38,851 nt of DNA from Burkholderia sp. Bp8963 (GTDB taxonomy: Bacteria; Pseudomonadota; Gammaproteobacteria; Burkholderiales; Burkholderiaceae): positions 1 through 38,851 of the forward strand of contig NZ_QTQP01000062.1 in assembly GCF_003854275.1 (NCBI RefSeq). Direction: 5' to 3'. The first letter of the stretch is position 1. Each line of letters opens with the position of its first letter. The notes beneath the pieces are model-generated. The model did no database searches, was not told the origin of the DNA, and saw only the letters and a program-made list of their open reading frames with translations. Shown here piece after piece: positions 7,439-15,989 of this stretch. The translations under genes and the position numbers were made by a program.

Positions 7439-8344
7439 ATGCCAACAACCTCAGCGAATCACCTCGTTCCCCGCCAGCGGCGCGTGCAGTGCGCGAGCGT
7501 GGCCGGCCTTCACCATGTCGCCTACACCGAATGGGGCGACCCCGCCAATCCGCGCGTGCTCGTCTGCGTGCACGGACTGACGCGCTCCGGACGCGATTTC
7601 GATCGGCTCGCCGCGGCGCTGTCCGATACGTATCGCGTCGTATGCCCCGATGTCGTGGGGCGCGGCCAGTCGGGCTGGCTCGCGGATCCGAGGCACTATG
7701 CGATCCCGCAGTACGTCGCCGACATGGTGACGCTGATCGCGCGCCTCGACGTCGAAACGGTCGACTGGTTCGGCACGTCGATGGGCGGCCTGATCGGTCT
7801 GGCGCTCGCGGGGCTGCCGGGCTCGCCGGTGCGGCGGATGATCGTCAACGACGTCGGGCCGCGCATCGAGCCGGACTCGCTCACGCGAATCGGCGAATAT
7901 CTCGGCGTGCAGCCGCGCTTTGCGACCGAGCAGGAGGGCATCGACTACCTGACATCGCTGTCGCTGCCGTTCGGCGCGCTGTCGGACGACGAGTGGCGCG
8001 AGATCAATGCGCCGCTGCTGCGCGCGCTGCCGGACGGCAGCTGGACGATGCGCTACGACCCGCGGATTGCGGAGCCGTTCAAGGCGACGACACCCGAACT
8101 CGCGGCGCTCGGCGAGGCCGCGCTGTGGCATGCAATCGAGACAACGGCCGCGACGCTGCTCGTCGTGCGCGGTGCGTCATCCGATCTGCTGTCGCGCGAG
8201 ACCGTCGCCGAAATGCTGCGGCGTGGCCGGCATGTGTCGCAAGCGGAAATTGACGGCGCGGGCCATGCGCCCGCGTTCATGAGCGCCGACCAGATCGCGC
8301 TCGCGCGCGGGTTTTTCCTCGGAGAGGGCGCATACGCGTCATAA
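7439..8344 (+). CDS. Alpha/beta-hydrolase family protein
   Basis: The chosen ATG (7439) has AGGA eight bases upstream and gives 301 aa; another ATG lies at 7430. Typical alpha/beta-hydrolase elements are visible: the oxyanion-hole strand VCVHGLTRSGRDFD, the VVCPDVVGRGQSGW loop, the nucleophile elbow GTSMGGLIG (Ser in GxSxG) and a late GAGHAPAFM with the catalytic His. The substrate is unknown; esters or lactones are common. The gene is 71 nt from the RidA-family gene on the same strand. Confidence 0.9.
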   Translation: MPTTSANHLVPRQRRVQCASVAGLHHVAYTEWGDPANPRVLVCVHGLTRSGRDFDRLAAALSDTYRVVCPDVVGRGQSGWLADPRHYAIPQYVADMVTLIARLDVETVDWFGTSMGGLIGLALAGLPGSPVRRMIVNDVGPRIEPDSLTRIGEYLGVQPRFATEQEGIDYLTSLSLPFGALSDDEWREINAPLLRALPDGSWTMRYDPRIAEPFKATTPELAALGEAALWHAIETTAATLLVVRGASSDLLSRETVAEMLRRGRHVSQAEIDGAGHAPAFMSADQIALARGFFLGEGAYAS

Positions 8345-8415
8345 TATGTGGTTCGGCGTCGCGCGGACCGCGTGGCTGCCGAACGCTTCACCCATTCATA
8401 CAACCGGAACATTCC

Positions 8416-8769
8416 ATGGCAGTTACTCGTCACCACGTCGGCGCACGTCTTTCCGAAACCGCGATCCACAACGGTACCGTGTACCTCGCCGGCCAGATTG
8501 CCGAAGACACCACGCAGGACATCGTGGGCCAGACGCGCGAAGTGCTCGGCCACATCGACCGCCTGCTCGCGGAAGCGAACAGCGACAAGGCGCATCTGCT
8601 GTCGGTGCAGATCTACATCTCCGACATGGTCAATTTCGCCGGCATGAACGAAGCGTGGGACGAGTGGGTTGCGCAAGGCAACACGCCGCCGCGCGCCACC
8701 GTCGAGGCGAAGCTCGCGGATCCCGCGCTGCTCGTCGAGATCGTCGTCGTCGCGGCGCAGCGGAGCTGA
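8416..8769 (+). CDS. RidA/YjgF family protein
   Basis: A 117-aa member of the RidA family, which includes 2-iminobutanoate/2-iminopropanoate deaminases that remove reactive enamines made by PLP enzymes. Visible family features are NGTVYLAGQIAED, a QTREVLGHIDRLLAEAN helix, VQIYISDM and the conserved Arg in TPPRATVEAKLADP near the active site. Its divergence from the classical RidA motif suggests another subgroup. The relA start lies 39 nt downstream. Confidence 0.88.
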   Translation: MAVTRHHVGARLSETAIHNGTVYLAGQIAEDTTQDIVGQTREVLGHIDRLLAEANSDKAHLLSVQIYISDMVNFAGMNEAWDEWVAQGNTPPRATVEAKLADPALLVEIVVVAAQRS

Positions 8770-8808
8770 GCGTCGTATCGCGATGACCGCTTTCCGTCAG
8801 GCCGCAAG

Positions 8809-11049
8809 ATGACCGTCGAATCCGTTTCCGCCAGCGCCGCGCCGTCGTTCGACGACGTGCTCGCGTTCGTGCGCGAGCACGCGGGCGACGTGCGTCTGTC
8901 GTCGGGCGAGTTGCTTGCCGATCACGCGGCCGGCACGGCAGCGATCATGGGCCGGTTGAACGTCGATCCGCCTGCCGTGCACGCCGCGGCGCTGTTCGCG
9001 CTGACGCCGCACCTGAGCGATCCGGAGCGCGAGCTCGCCGAGCGCTTCGGCGACGAGGTCGCGCGCCTCGTATCCGACGTGCGCAAGTTGTTGCGGCTCG
9101 GCACGGTCAGCCTGCGCGCCGCGCAAAATGCGGGTGCCGACATGGGGCGCGACGCCGCGGCCGCGCGCCGTGCGCAGATCGAAGCGCTGCGCAAGATGCT
9201 GCTCGCGTTCGCGCAGGACATCCGCGTGGTGCTGATCCGGCTCGCGTCGCGACTGCAGTCGCTGCGTTATTACGCGGCGGCGAAGGTCGATCCGCCGCCG
9301 GACGTCGCGCGCGAGACGCTCGAGATCTACGCGCCGCTCGCGAACCGTCTCGGCATCTGGCAACTGAAGTGGGAGCTGGAGGATCTGGCGTTCCGCTTCG
9401 AGGATCCGGTCACGTACAAGCGGATCGCGAAGCTGCTCGACGAGAAGCGCATCGAGCGCGAGGCGTATGTCGCGGAGGCGATCGGGCGCCTGCAGCGCGA
9501 ACTGGCGGCCGCGCACATCCAGGCGGAGGTGAGCGGCCGGCCGAAGCACATCTACAGCATCTGGCGCAAGATGCGCGGCAAGGAGCTCGACTTCGCCGAG
9601 CTGTACGACGTGCGCGCGTTCCGCGTGATCGTGCCTGACATCAAGGATTGCTACACGGTGCTCGGCATCGTGCATCACCTGTGGCAGCCGGTGCCGAAGG
9701 AGTTCGACGACTACATTTCGCGGCCGAAGCCGAACGGCTACAAGTCGCTGCACACGGTCGTGATCGGCGACGACGGGCGCGCGTTCGAAGTGCAGATCCG
9801 CACCCAGGAAATGCACAACTTCGCGGAGTACGGCGTGGCCGCGCACTGGCGCTACAAGGAAGCGGGCGCACGCGGCTACGGCGGCCAGTTCTCCGCGAGC
9901 GACAAGTACGACGAGAAGATCGCGTGGCTGCGCCAGCTGCTCGCGTGGAAGGACGACGTCGAGGACGGCACCGGCGGCACCGGCGGCGCGGGCGGCAAGG
10001 CATGGGCGCAGTTGCGCGAGACGTCGCTCGACGACGATCACATCTACGTGCTGACGCCGCAGGCGCGCGTGATCGCGCTGCCGCAGGGCGCAACACCGGT
10101 GGATTTCGCGTATCACCTGCACAGCGAGCTGGGCCACCGTTGCCGCGGCGCGCGCGTCGACGGCGCGATGGTGCCGCTCAATACGTCGCTCGCGAACGGC
10201 CAGACGGTCGAGATCGTCGCAGTGAAGGAGGGCGGGCCGTCGCGCGACTGGCTGAATCCGCAGCTCGGCTACCTGAAAAGCCCGCGTGCGCGCCAGAAGG
10301 TGCGCGCGTGGTTCAATTCGATCGAGCACGAAGAGAACATCGCGCATGGCCGCATGCTCGTCGAAAAGACGTTGCAGCGCGAAGGCAAGACGTCGGTCAA
10401 TCTCGACAACCTGGCAGCGAAGCTCGGCTTCAAGACGCCCGACGAGCTGTTCTCGGTCGTCGGCAAGGAAGAGTTCAGCCTGCGCAACGTCGAACATGCG
10501 TTGTCCGATGCGCCGCCGCCCGAGCCTGCCCCCGAGGCGCCCGCCGACTTCGAGAAGCGCAGCAGCGGCGCGAGCGTCGCACACGGCGCGTCGACCGGCG
10601 TGCTGGTGGTCGGCGTCGACGCGCTGTTGACGCAGCTCGCGCGTTGCTGCCGGCCTGCGCCGCCGGATCCGATCAGTGGCTTCGTCACGCGCGGCAAGGG
10701 CATGTCGATCCATCGCAGCGATTGCGAGACGTTCCGCCGGATGGCCGAGCGCGCGCCCGAGCGCGTGCTGCAGACCACGTGGTCTGCCGACGTGCTGGGC
10801 GGTCGTGGCGCGTCGGTGTACCCGGTCGACCTGATGATCGAGGCGACCGACCGGCAGGGGCTGCTGCGCGACATCTCGGAAGTGTTTGCGCGCGAAAAGC
10901 TCAATGTCGTCGGCGTGAAGACGCAGAGCCGCCGCCATGCAGCATTCATGCAGTTCACGGTGGAGATTTCGAATTCGGCGCAGGTGCAGCGTGCGTGCAC
11001 GCTGCTTGGCGAGGTGCCGGGCGTCGTGCGGGCCGCGCGGAAAGCGTGA
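8809..11049 (+). CDS. relA: GTP pyrophosphokinase RelA ((p)ppGpp synthetase I)
   Basis: A long RSH protein of 746 aa. The N-terminal hydrolase-like domain lacks the His-Asp metal motif: the stretch AALFALTPHLSD stands where bifunctional SpoT has HDVIED, so hydrolase activity is not expected. The synthetase domain follows, with GRPKHIYSIWRKM and EFDDYISRPKPNGYKSLHT (residues about 298–316); its acidic EFDD matches the ExDD form of RelA rather than RxKD of SpoT. A TGS domain starts about residue 408 (HIYVLTPQARVIALPQGATP), and a C-terminal ACT domain includes IEATDRQGLLRDISEVFAREKLNV. It makes (p)ppGpp on ribosomes carrying uncharged tRNA. A tRNA-Val gene with its own promoter follows. Confidence 0.95.
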   Translation: MTVESVSASAAPSFDDVLAFVREHAGDVRLSSGELLADHAAGTAAIMGRLNVDPPAVHAAALFALTPHLSDPERELAERFGDEVARLVSDVRKLLRLGTVSLRAAQNAGADMGRDAAAARRAQIEALRKMLLAFAQDIRVVLIRLASRLQSLRYYAAAKVDPPPDVARETLEIYAPLANRLGIWQLKWELEDLAFRFEDPVTYKRIAKLLDEKRIEREAYVAEAIGRLQRELAAAHIQAEVSGRPKHIYSIWRKMRGKELDFAELYDVRAFRVIVPDIKDCYTVLGIVHHLWQPVPKEFDDYISRPKPNGYKSLHTVVIGDDGRAFEVQIRTQEMHNFAEYGVAAHWRYKEAGARGYGGQFSASDKYDEKIAWLRQLLAWKDDVEDGTGGTGGAGGKAWAQLRETSLDDDHIYVLTPQARVIALPQGATPVDFAYHLHSELGHRCRGARVDGAMVPLNTSLANGQTVEIVAVKEGGPSRDWLNPQLGYLKSPRARQKVRAWFNSIEHEENIAHGRMLVEKTLQREGKTSVNLDNLAAKLGFKTPDELFSVVGKEEFSLRNVEHALSDAPPPEPAPEAPADFEKRSSGASVAHGASTGVLVVGVDALLTQLARCCRPAPPDPISGFVTRGKGMSIHRSDCETFRRMAERAPERVLQTTWSADVLGGRGASVYPVDLMIEATDRQGLLRDISEVFAREKLNVVGVKTQSRRHAAFMQFTVEISNSAQVQRACTLLGEVPGVVRAARKA

Positions 11050-11097
11050 GGGGTTGATCTGGTCCGAAATGATTTTGCTGCAAGTGCATAAAAACTC

Positions 11098-11126
11098 TTG
11101 CCAACTGAAAATCAGCTCCTTATAAT
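11098..11126 (+). promoter_or_regulatory. Promoter of tRNA-Val
   Basis: A -35 TTGCCA (11098–11103), exactly 17 bp, and a perfect -10 TATAAT (11121–11126) lie just before the tRNA. This near-consensus sigma-70 promoter fits strong stable-RNA transcription. Confidence 0.8.
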
Positions 11127-11138
11127 TTCAGCTTCTTC

Positions 11139-11215
11139 AGGCTCGTAGCTCAGCTGGTTAGAGCACCACCTTGACATGGTGGGGGTCGTTGGTTCGAGTC
11201 CAATCGAGCCTACCA
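11139..11215 (+). tRNA. tRNA-Val (anticodon GAC)
   Basis: A complete 77-nt cloverleaf. The acceptor arms AGGCTCG (11139–11145) and CGAGCCT (11205–11211) pair fully and are followed by A and an encoded CCA (11213–11215). The anticodon stem CCACC/GGTGG encloses TTGACAT, giving anticodon GAC at 11173–11175, and the T loop holds TTCGAGT. Confidence 0.95.
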
Positions 11216-11373
11216 ACGAACAGGAGCATCCGGTTTTCCGGGTGTTCGGAGCAGTAAAAACTTAACGCGAACAAGGCGAATACGGTTATGACACCGCGAA
11301 CGTTGACCGAAACCACTTCGGAGCGACGCTAGTCGAGGAACGTTTTCGCCCTTTCAGTTTAAGTGAAGTATCG

Positions 11374-11409
11374 AATGCGGCCCCTCGAAAGCGGGGCCGC
11401 ATTTTTTTT
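11374..11409 (+). terminator. Intrinsic terminator between tRNA-Val and thrS
   Basis: An 11-bp stem, AATGCGGCCCC (11374–11384) with GGGGCCGCATT (11393–11403), is followed by a run of eight T residues. It may end the tRNA-Val transcript, or serve as an attenuator in the thrS leader. The 158 bp between the tRNA and this hairpin hold one weaker hairpin (CATCCGG/CCGGGTG near 11227) and no gene. Confidence 0.85.
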
Positions 11410-11483
11410 GTCGCGAAATTTTCGCGCGTGACTTTCATCGCGTGCTTGGTCTGCCGCCCACTGTCGGCATCACGGAGATTGCT

Positions 11484-13391
11484 ATGGTTTCGATACGCTT
11501 GCCTGATGGCTCAGTTCGACAATACGAGCATCCGGTGACAGTCGCCGAAGTGGCGGCCTCGATCGGTCCCGGTCTCGCAAAGGCTGCGCTCGGCGGCAAG
11601 CTCGACGGCGAACTCGTGGATACGTCCGCGGTGATCGACCGCGACGCGTCGCTCGCGATCGTCACGGACAAGGACGCCGACGGTCTCGACATCATCCGTC
11701 ACTCGACGGCCCACTTGCTCGCCTACGCAGTCAAGGAGCTGTATCCGGACGCGCAGGTGACGATCGGGCCGGTGATCGACAACGGCTTCTATTACGACTT
11801 CTCGTATCACCGCCCGTTTACGCCGGAAGATCTGGAAAAGATCGAAAAGCGCATGCAGGACATCGCGAAGAAGGACGAGCCCGTGTCACGCCGCGTCGTG
11901 TCGCGCGACGAGGCGGCCGGATACTTCCGCAGCATCGGCGAGAAGTACAAGGCCGAGATCATCGAGTCGATTCCGCAAAGCGACGAGATCAAGCTCTATT
12001 CGCACGGCGGCTTCACGGACCTGTGTCGCGGCCCGCACGTGCCGTCGACGGGCAAGCTGAAGGTCTTCAAGCTGATGAAGGTCGCGGGCGCGTACTGGCG
12101 CGGCGACTCGAAGAACGAGCAGCTGCAGCGCATCTACGGCACGGCCTGGACGAAGAAGGAAGACCAGGATCAATATCTGCACATGCTCGAGGAAGCGGAA
12201 AAGCGCGACCACCGCAAGCTCGGCAAGCAGCTCGACCTGTTCCACATGCAGGAAGAGTCGCCGGGCATGGTGTTCTGGCATCCGAAGGGTTGGGCGCTGT
12301 GGCAGCAGGTCGAGCAGTACATGCGCCGCCGCGTGAACGAAGCCGGCTACCTCGAGATCAAGACGCCGATGATCATGGACCGCTCGCTGTGGGAAGCGTC
12401 GGGCCACTGGCAGAACTACCGCGAGAACATGTTCACGACGGAGTCGGAGAAGCGCGACTACGCGATCAAGCCGATGAACTGTCCGGGCCACGTGCAGGTG
12501 TTCAAGCACGGCCTGCGTTCGTACCGCGACCTGCCGCTGCGCTACGCGGAATTCGGCTCGTGCCACCGCAACGAGGCATCGGGTGCGTTGCATGGCCTGA
12601 TGCGCGTGCGCGGCTTCGTGCAGGACGATGCGCACATCTTCTGTACGGAAGACCAGATCATTTCCGAGTCGATCGCGTTCAACCGGCTCGCGATGAGTGT
12701 GTACCAGGACTTCGGCTTCGAGCACATCGACATCAAGCTGTCGCTGCGTCCGGAGCAGCGCATGGGTTCCGACGAAACGTGGGATCGTGCTGAGCAGGGT
12801 CTGCGCGATGCGCTGACCGCATGCGGCCTCACGTGGGAAGAGCTGCCGGGCGAAGGTGCGTTCTATGGCCCGAAGATCGAGTACCACATCAAGGATGCGC
12901 TCGGCCGTTCGTGGCAGTGCGGCACGCTGCAGCTCGACATGATGCTGCCGGAGCGCCTCGGCGCCGAGTATGTCGCGGATGACAGCAGCCGCCGTCGGCC
13001 GGTCATGCTGCACCGGGCGATCGTCGGTTCGATGGAGCGTTTCCTCGGCATTCTGATCGAGCACCACGCTGGTGCAATGCCGGTCTGGCTCGCGCCGATC
13101 CAGGCAGTTGTGCTCAATATCGCCGAAAGTCAGGCCGAATATGCGCAGTCTCTGGCCCAAACGTTGCAAAAACAAGGGGTTAGAGTGACGGCCGATTTGC
13201 GCAACGAGAAGATTAGCTATAAAATACGCGAGCACACGCTGGAAAAGGTGCCTTATCTGCTCGTCGTGGGCGACAAGGAGCGTGATGCACAAACGGTAGC
13301 CGTGCGTGCCCGTGGCGGCGTCGATCTTGGCGTGATGCCGGTCGAAGCCTTCGTTGAGCGTCTGCAGGAAGACCTGCGTTCGTTCAAGTAA
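11484..13391 (+). CDS. thrS: Threonine-tRNA ligase
   Basis: A 635-aa class II synthetase. The ATG at 11484 follows GGAG by 6 nt and starts MVSIRLPDGSVRQYEHPVTV, the N-terminal TGS domain (residues 1–61). The editing (SAD) domain follows with STAHLLAYAVKELYPDAQV. The catalytic core contains the zinc Cys of MNCPGHVQVF (about C333), FGSCHRNEASGALHGLMRVR and a late RPVMLHRAIVGSMERFLGI motif 3. The C-terminal anticodon-binding domain starts near PVWLAPIQAVVLNI. It charges tRNA-Thr and hydrolyses mischarged Ser-tRNA. It heads a chain of translation genes. Confidence 0.97.
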   Translation: MVSIRLPDGSVRQYEHPVTVAEVAASIGPGLAKAALGGKLDGELVDTSAVIDRDASLAIVTDKDADGLDIIRHSTAHLLAYAVKELYPDAQVTIGPVIDNGFYYDFSYHRPFTPEDLEKIEKRMQDIAKKDEPVSRRVVSRDEAAGYFRSIGEKYKAEIIESIPQSDEIKLYSHGGFTDLCRGPHVPSTGKLKVFKLMKVAGAYWRGDSKNEQLQRIYGTAWTKKEDQDQYLHMLEEAEKRDHRKLGKQLDLFHMQEESPGMVFWHPKGWALWQQVEQYMRRRVNEAGYLEIKTPMIMDRSLWEASGHWQNYRENMFTTESEKRDYAIKPMNCPGHVQVFKHGLRSYRDLPLRYAEFGSCHRNEASGALHGLMRVRGFVQDDAHIFCTEDQIISESIAFNRLAMSVYQDFGFEHIDIKLSLRPEQRMGSDETWDRAEQGLRDALTACGLTWEELPGEGAFYGPKIEYHIKDALGRSWQCGTLQLDMMLPERLGAEYVADDSSRRRPVMLHRAIVGSMERFLGILIEHHAGAMPVWLAPIQAVVLNIAESQAEYAQSLAQTLQKQGVRVTADLRNEKISYKIREHTLEKVPYLLVVGDKERDAQTVAVRARGGVDLGVMPVEAFVERLQEDLRSFK

Positions 13392-13440
13392 CCGCCCTGG
13401 CAGCGCGGCTCGTTTTTTTAATTTTTAGAGGAAACGTAAC

Positions 13441-13965
13441 ATCGCTACTGATAAGTCGTCGCATCGCATCAACGGTGAAATCACTGCGCCGGAAGTGCGT
13501 CTGGTCGGAATCGAGAACGAACCGCTCGGTATCGTAAAGCTCGCTGATGCTTTCCGTAAATCGGAAGAACTGGATGTTGACCTGGTGGAAATCGCGCCGC
13601 AAGCGGTTCCGCCGGTGTGCCGTCTGATGGATTACGGCAAGTTCAAGTACCAGGAGTCCAAGAAGCAGCACGAAGCGAAGCTGAAGCAGAAGGTCATCCA
13701 GGTCAAGGAAGTCAAGTTCCGCCCGGGTACTGATGACGGGGATTACAACGTCAAGCTGCGTAACCTCGTGCGCTTCCTGGAAGAGGGCGACAAGACGAAG
13801 ATCACGTTGCGTTTCCGCGGCCGCGAAATGGCTCACCAGGAAATCGGCATGCGGATGCTCGAACGTCTGCGCACCGATCTCGAGGAAGTCGGCCAGGTTG
13901 AGCAGATGCCGAAGATGGAAGGGCGCCAGATGATCATGGTGCTCTCGCCGAAGAAGAAGAAGTAA
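13441..13965 (+). CDS. infC: Translation initiation factor IF-3, apparent AUC start codon
   Basis: IF-3 binds the 30S subunit, blocks 50S joining and proofreads the start codon. No ATG, GTG or TTG gives the full N-terminus. The conserved N-domain begins at an ATC (13441): I/M-ATDKSSHRINGEITAPEVRLVG. A ribosome site AGAGGA (13427–13432) sits 8 nt upstream of that ATC. The product is 174 aa, close to the usual size. A rare start is the known basis of infC autoregulation in enterobacteria (AUU there), because IF-3 rejects non-canonical starts. Starting at GTG 13495 would remove 18 conserved residues. It lies 49 nt after thrS. Confidence 0.93.
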   Translation: MATDKSSHRINGEITAPEVRLVGIENEPLGIVKLADAFRKSEELDVDLVEIAPQAVPPVCRLMDYGKFKYQESKKQHEAKLKQKVIQVKEVKFRPGTDDGDYNVKLRNLVRFLEEGDKTKITLRFRGREMAHQEIGMRMLERLRTDLEEVGQVEQMPKMEGRQMIMVLSPKKKK

Positions 13966-14004
13966 CGGGCCCGCGCGCTTGTCGCGCAGGTTCGGAAGTG
14001 GTTC

Positions 14005-14033
14005 GGCGCGTCGCCCGGTCAGGGCGGCGCGCC
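14005..14033 (+). promoter_or_regulatory. Stable hairpin in the infC–rpmI spacer
   Basis: GGCGCGTCGCCC (14005–14016) pairs with GGGCGGCGCGCC (14022–14033), 12 bp with one G·U, around a 5-base loop. No T-run follows, so it is not a typical terminator. It lies in the 190-nt leader of rpmI-rplT, where ribosomal protein L20 represses translation in enterobacteria. A role in L20 feedback or RNA processing is inference. Confidence 0.5.
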
Positions 14034-14155
14034 AACGATGACGGTGGCTGCGCAAGCGGTTCGCCGTACACAAGTGGACTGGGTTTCGAAGGGCGGATCA
14101 AGGGCGCAAGCCAACCGCACACCCATCGCCATCTAATAAACTGGAGTTGTTCGTC

Positions 14156-14353
14156 ATGCCTAAGATGAAGACCAAGAAGAGCGCTGCAAAGCGCTTCGTG
14201 GTGCGTCCGGGCGGTACCGTCAAGCGCGGTCAAGCCTTCAAGCGCCACATCCTGACCAAGAAAACCACGAAGAACAAGCGTCACCTGCGCGGCGCAACGG
14301 CAGTTCATGATTCCGATCTGAACTCCGTCCGCGCGATGCTCCCGTTCGCGTAA
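14156..14353 (+). CDS. rpmI: 50S ribosomal protein L35 (bL35)
   Basis: A 65-aa, very basic protein starting [14 protein letters not shown], the standard bL35 N-terminus, with the later [17 protein letters not shown] segment. The frame is open 3 codons further upstream, but the ATG at 14156 has GGAG 9 nt upstream and fits the family. It is followed 30 nt later by rplT, the conserved order infC-rpmI-rplT. Confidence 0.97.
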
Positions 14354-14383
14354 CCCCTCAACTGATACTCCAAGGAGAGAAAC

Positions 14384-14743
14384 ATGCCTCGAGTCAAACG
14401 TGGGGTAACCGCACGGGCCCGTCACAAGAAGATCATCAACCTGGCCAAGGGTTATCGCGGCCGCCGCAATAACGTCTACCGCATCGCCAAGCAGGCGGTG
14501 ATGCGCGCTGGCCAGTACGCGTACCGCGATCGCCGCAACAAGAAGCGTGTGTTCCGCGCACTGTGGATCACGCGTATCAACGCGGCAGTCCGCCAGCACG
14601 ACATGACCTACAGCGTGTTCATCAACGGCCTGAAGAAGGCGTCGATCGAACTCGACCGTAAGGTGCTGGCCGACATGGCGGTGTTCGACAAGGCTGCTTT
14701 TGCTGCGATCGTCAAGCAGGTGAAAGCCGCCGTTGCAGCCTAA
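14384..14743 (+). CDS. rplT: 50S ribosomal protein L20 (bL20)
   Basis: A 119-aa basic protein with the bL20 start [17 protein letters not shown] and the conserved [17 protein letters not shown] and [19 protein letters not shown] stretches. It binds 23S rRNA early in 50S assembly and, in enterobacteria, represses its own operon through the mRNA leader. An intrinsic terminator follows before pheS. Confidence 0.97.
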
Positions 14744-14770
14744 TTGAGAAATTAGCACTGCGTGGTTAGT

Positions 14771-14835
14771 TGCAGCGATGTTCCGGTAGTCTCGGCCGCT
14801 GCAGCGAAAACGGGGCTCTTCCGAGCCCCTTTTTT
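14771..14835 (+). terminator. Terminator/attenuator candidate between rplT and pheS
   Basis: GGGGCTC (14812–14818) pairs with GAGCCCC (14823–14829) around TTCC and is followed by six T residues, a good intrinsic terminator. Upstream, TGCAGCG (14771–14777) pairs with CGCTGCA (14797–14803). CTCGG (14791–14795) could instead pair with CCGAG (14821–14825), overlapping the terminator's right arm. Only a three-codon ORF (ATG TTC CGG TAG, 14778–14789) is present, so a classical Phe leader peptide is not evident. Confidence 0.75.
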
Positions 14836-14892
14836 GTTTGGTGGAGCGAATTCGCTCGCCAAGACCGAATGACGTTGGAAATGATGGGATCT

Positions 14893-15906
14893 ATGGATCT
14901 GGACCAGATTGTCGCCGACGCGCAGCAGTCCTTCGAACAGGCTGCCGACATCACCACGCTCGAAAACGAGAAAGCCCGCTTCCTCGGCAAGTCGGGTGCG
15001 CTGACCGAGTTGCTGAAGGGCCTCGGCAAGCTCGATCCCGAAGCGCGCAAGACCGAAGGCGCACGCATCAATGTCGTGAAGCAGCAGGTTGAAGCCGCGC
15101 TGACCGCGCGCCGTCAGGCGCTGGCGGACGCGCTGCTGAACCAGCGCCTCGCCGCCGAGGCGATCGACGTCACGCTGCCGGGCCGCGGCGCCGGTGCGGG
15201 CAGCCTGCACCCCGTGATGCGCACGTGGGAGCGTGTCGAACAGATTTTCCGTACGATCGGCTTCGACGTGGCCGACGGTCCCGAGATCGAGACCGACTGG
15301 TACAACTTCACGTCGCTGAACAGCCCGGAGAACCATCCGGCGCGTTCGATGCAGGACACGTTCTATGTCGAAGGCAAGGATGCCGACGGCCGGCCGCTGC
15401 TGCTGCGCACGCACACGAGCCCGATGCAGGTGCGCTATGCGCGCATGAACCGCCCGCCGATCAAGGTGATCGCGCCGGGCCGCACGTATCGCGTCGACAG
15501 CGATGCGACGCACTCGCCGATGTTCAATCAGGTCGAGGGGCTGTGGATCGACGAGAACATCAGCTTCGCCGACCTGAAGGGCGTCTATACCGACTTCCTG
15601 AAGAAATTCTTCGAGCGCGACGACATTCTCGTGCGCTTCCGTCCGTCGTATTTCCCGTTCACGGAGCCGTCGGCCGAGATCGACATGATGTTCGAGCACG
15701 GCAAGAATGCCGGCAAGTGGCTCGAAATCTCCGGCTCGGGGCAGGTGCATCCGACCGTGATCCGCAACATGGGCCTCGATCCGGAGCGCTACATCGGCTT
15801 TGCGTTCGGTAGCGGCCTCGAGCGTTTGACGATGCTGCGCTACGGCGTCCAGGACCTGCGTCTGTTCTTCGAGAACGACCTGCGTTTCCTGCGCCAGTTC
15901 GCGTAA
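14893..15906 (+). CDS. pheS: Phenylalanine-tRNA ligase alpha subunit
   Basis: The family-typical start MDLDQIVADAQQ is at 14893 and gives 337 aa; ATG codons at 14869, 14881 and 14884 are possible but add residues not expected. An N-terminal coiled-coil arm (about residues 1–90) precedes the class II catalytic core: HPVMRTWERVEQIF, GPEIETDWYNF, LRTHTSPMQVRYA, motif 2 APGRTYRVDSDATHSPMFNQ and motif 3 GFAFGSGLERLTMLRYG. It forms an alpha2-beta2 enzyme with PheT, encoded 83 nt downstream. Confidence 0.97.
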   Translation: MDLDQIVADAQQSFEQAADITTLENEKARFLGKSGALTELLKGLGKLDPEARKTEGARINVVKQQVEAALTARRQALADALLNQRLAAEAIDVTLPGRGAGAGSLHPVMRTWERVEQIFRTIGFDVADGPEIETDWYNFTSLNSPENHPARSMQDTFYVEGKDADGRPLLLRTHTSPMQVRYARMNRPPIKVIAPGRTYRVDSDATHSPMFNQVEGLWIDENISFADLKGVYTDFLKKFFERDDILVRFRPSYFPFTEPSAEIDMMFEHGKNAGKWLEISGSGQVHPTVIRNMGLDPERYIGFAFGSGLERLTMLRYGVQDLRLFFENDLRFLRQFA

Positions 15907-15989
15907 CGCGCTCGCCGCGCCGACTTGTGCCCGTGCGCGCTTCGCAGCGAGCCGGGCGTCGATCCAACCTGTTTCGAACGTAGACATCC

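Noticed and set aside
8797..10938. 713-codon minus-strand ORF opposite relA
   Set aside because: It mirrors relA codons, has Arg/Asp/His/Val/Ala bias and no family motif; relA is certain.
14778..14789. Three-codon ORF with one Phe as a pheS leader peptide
   Set aside because: A single Phe codon and no ribosome site do not make a credible attenuating leader peptide.
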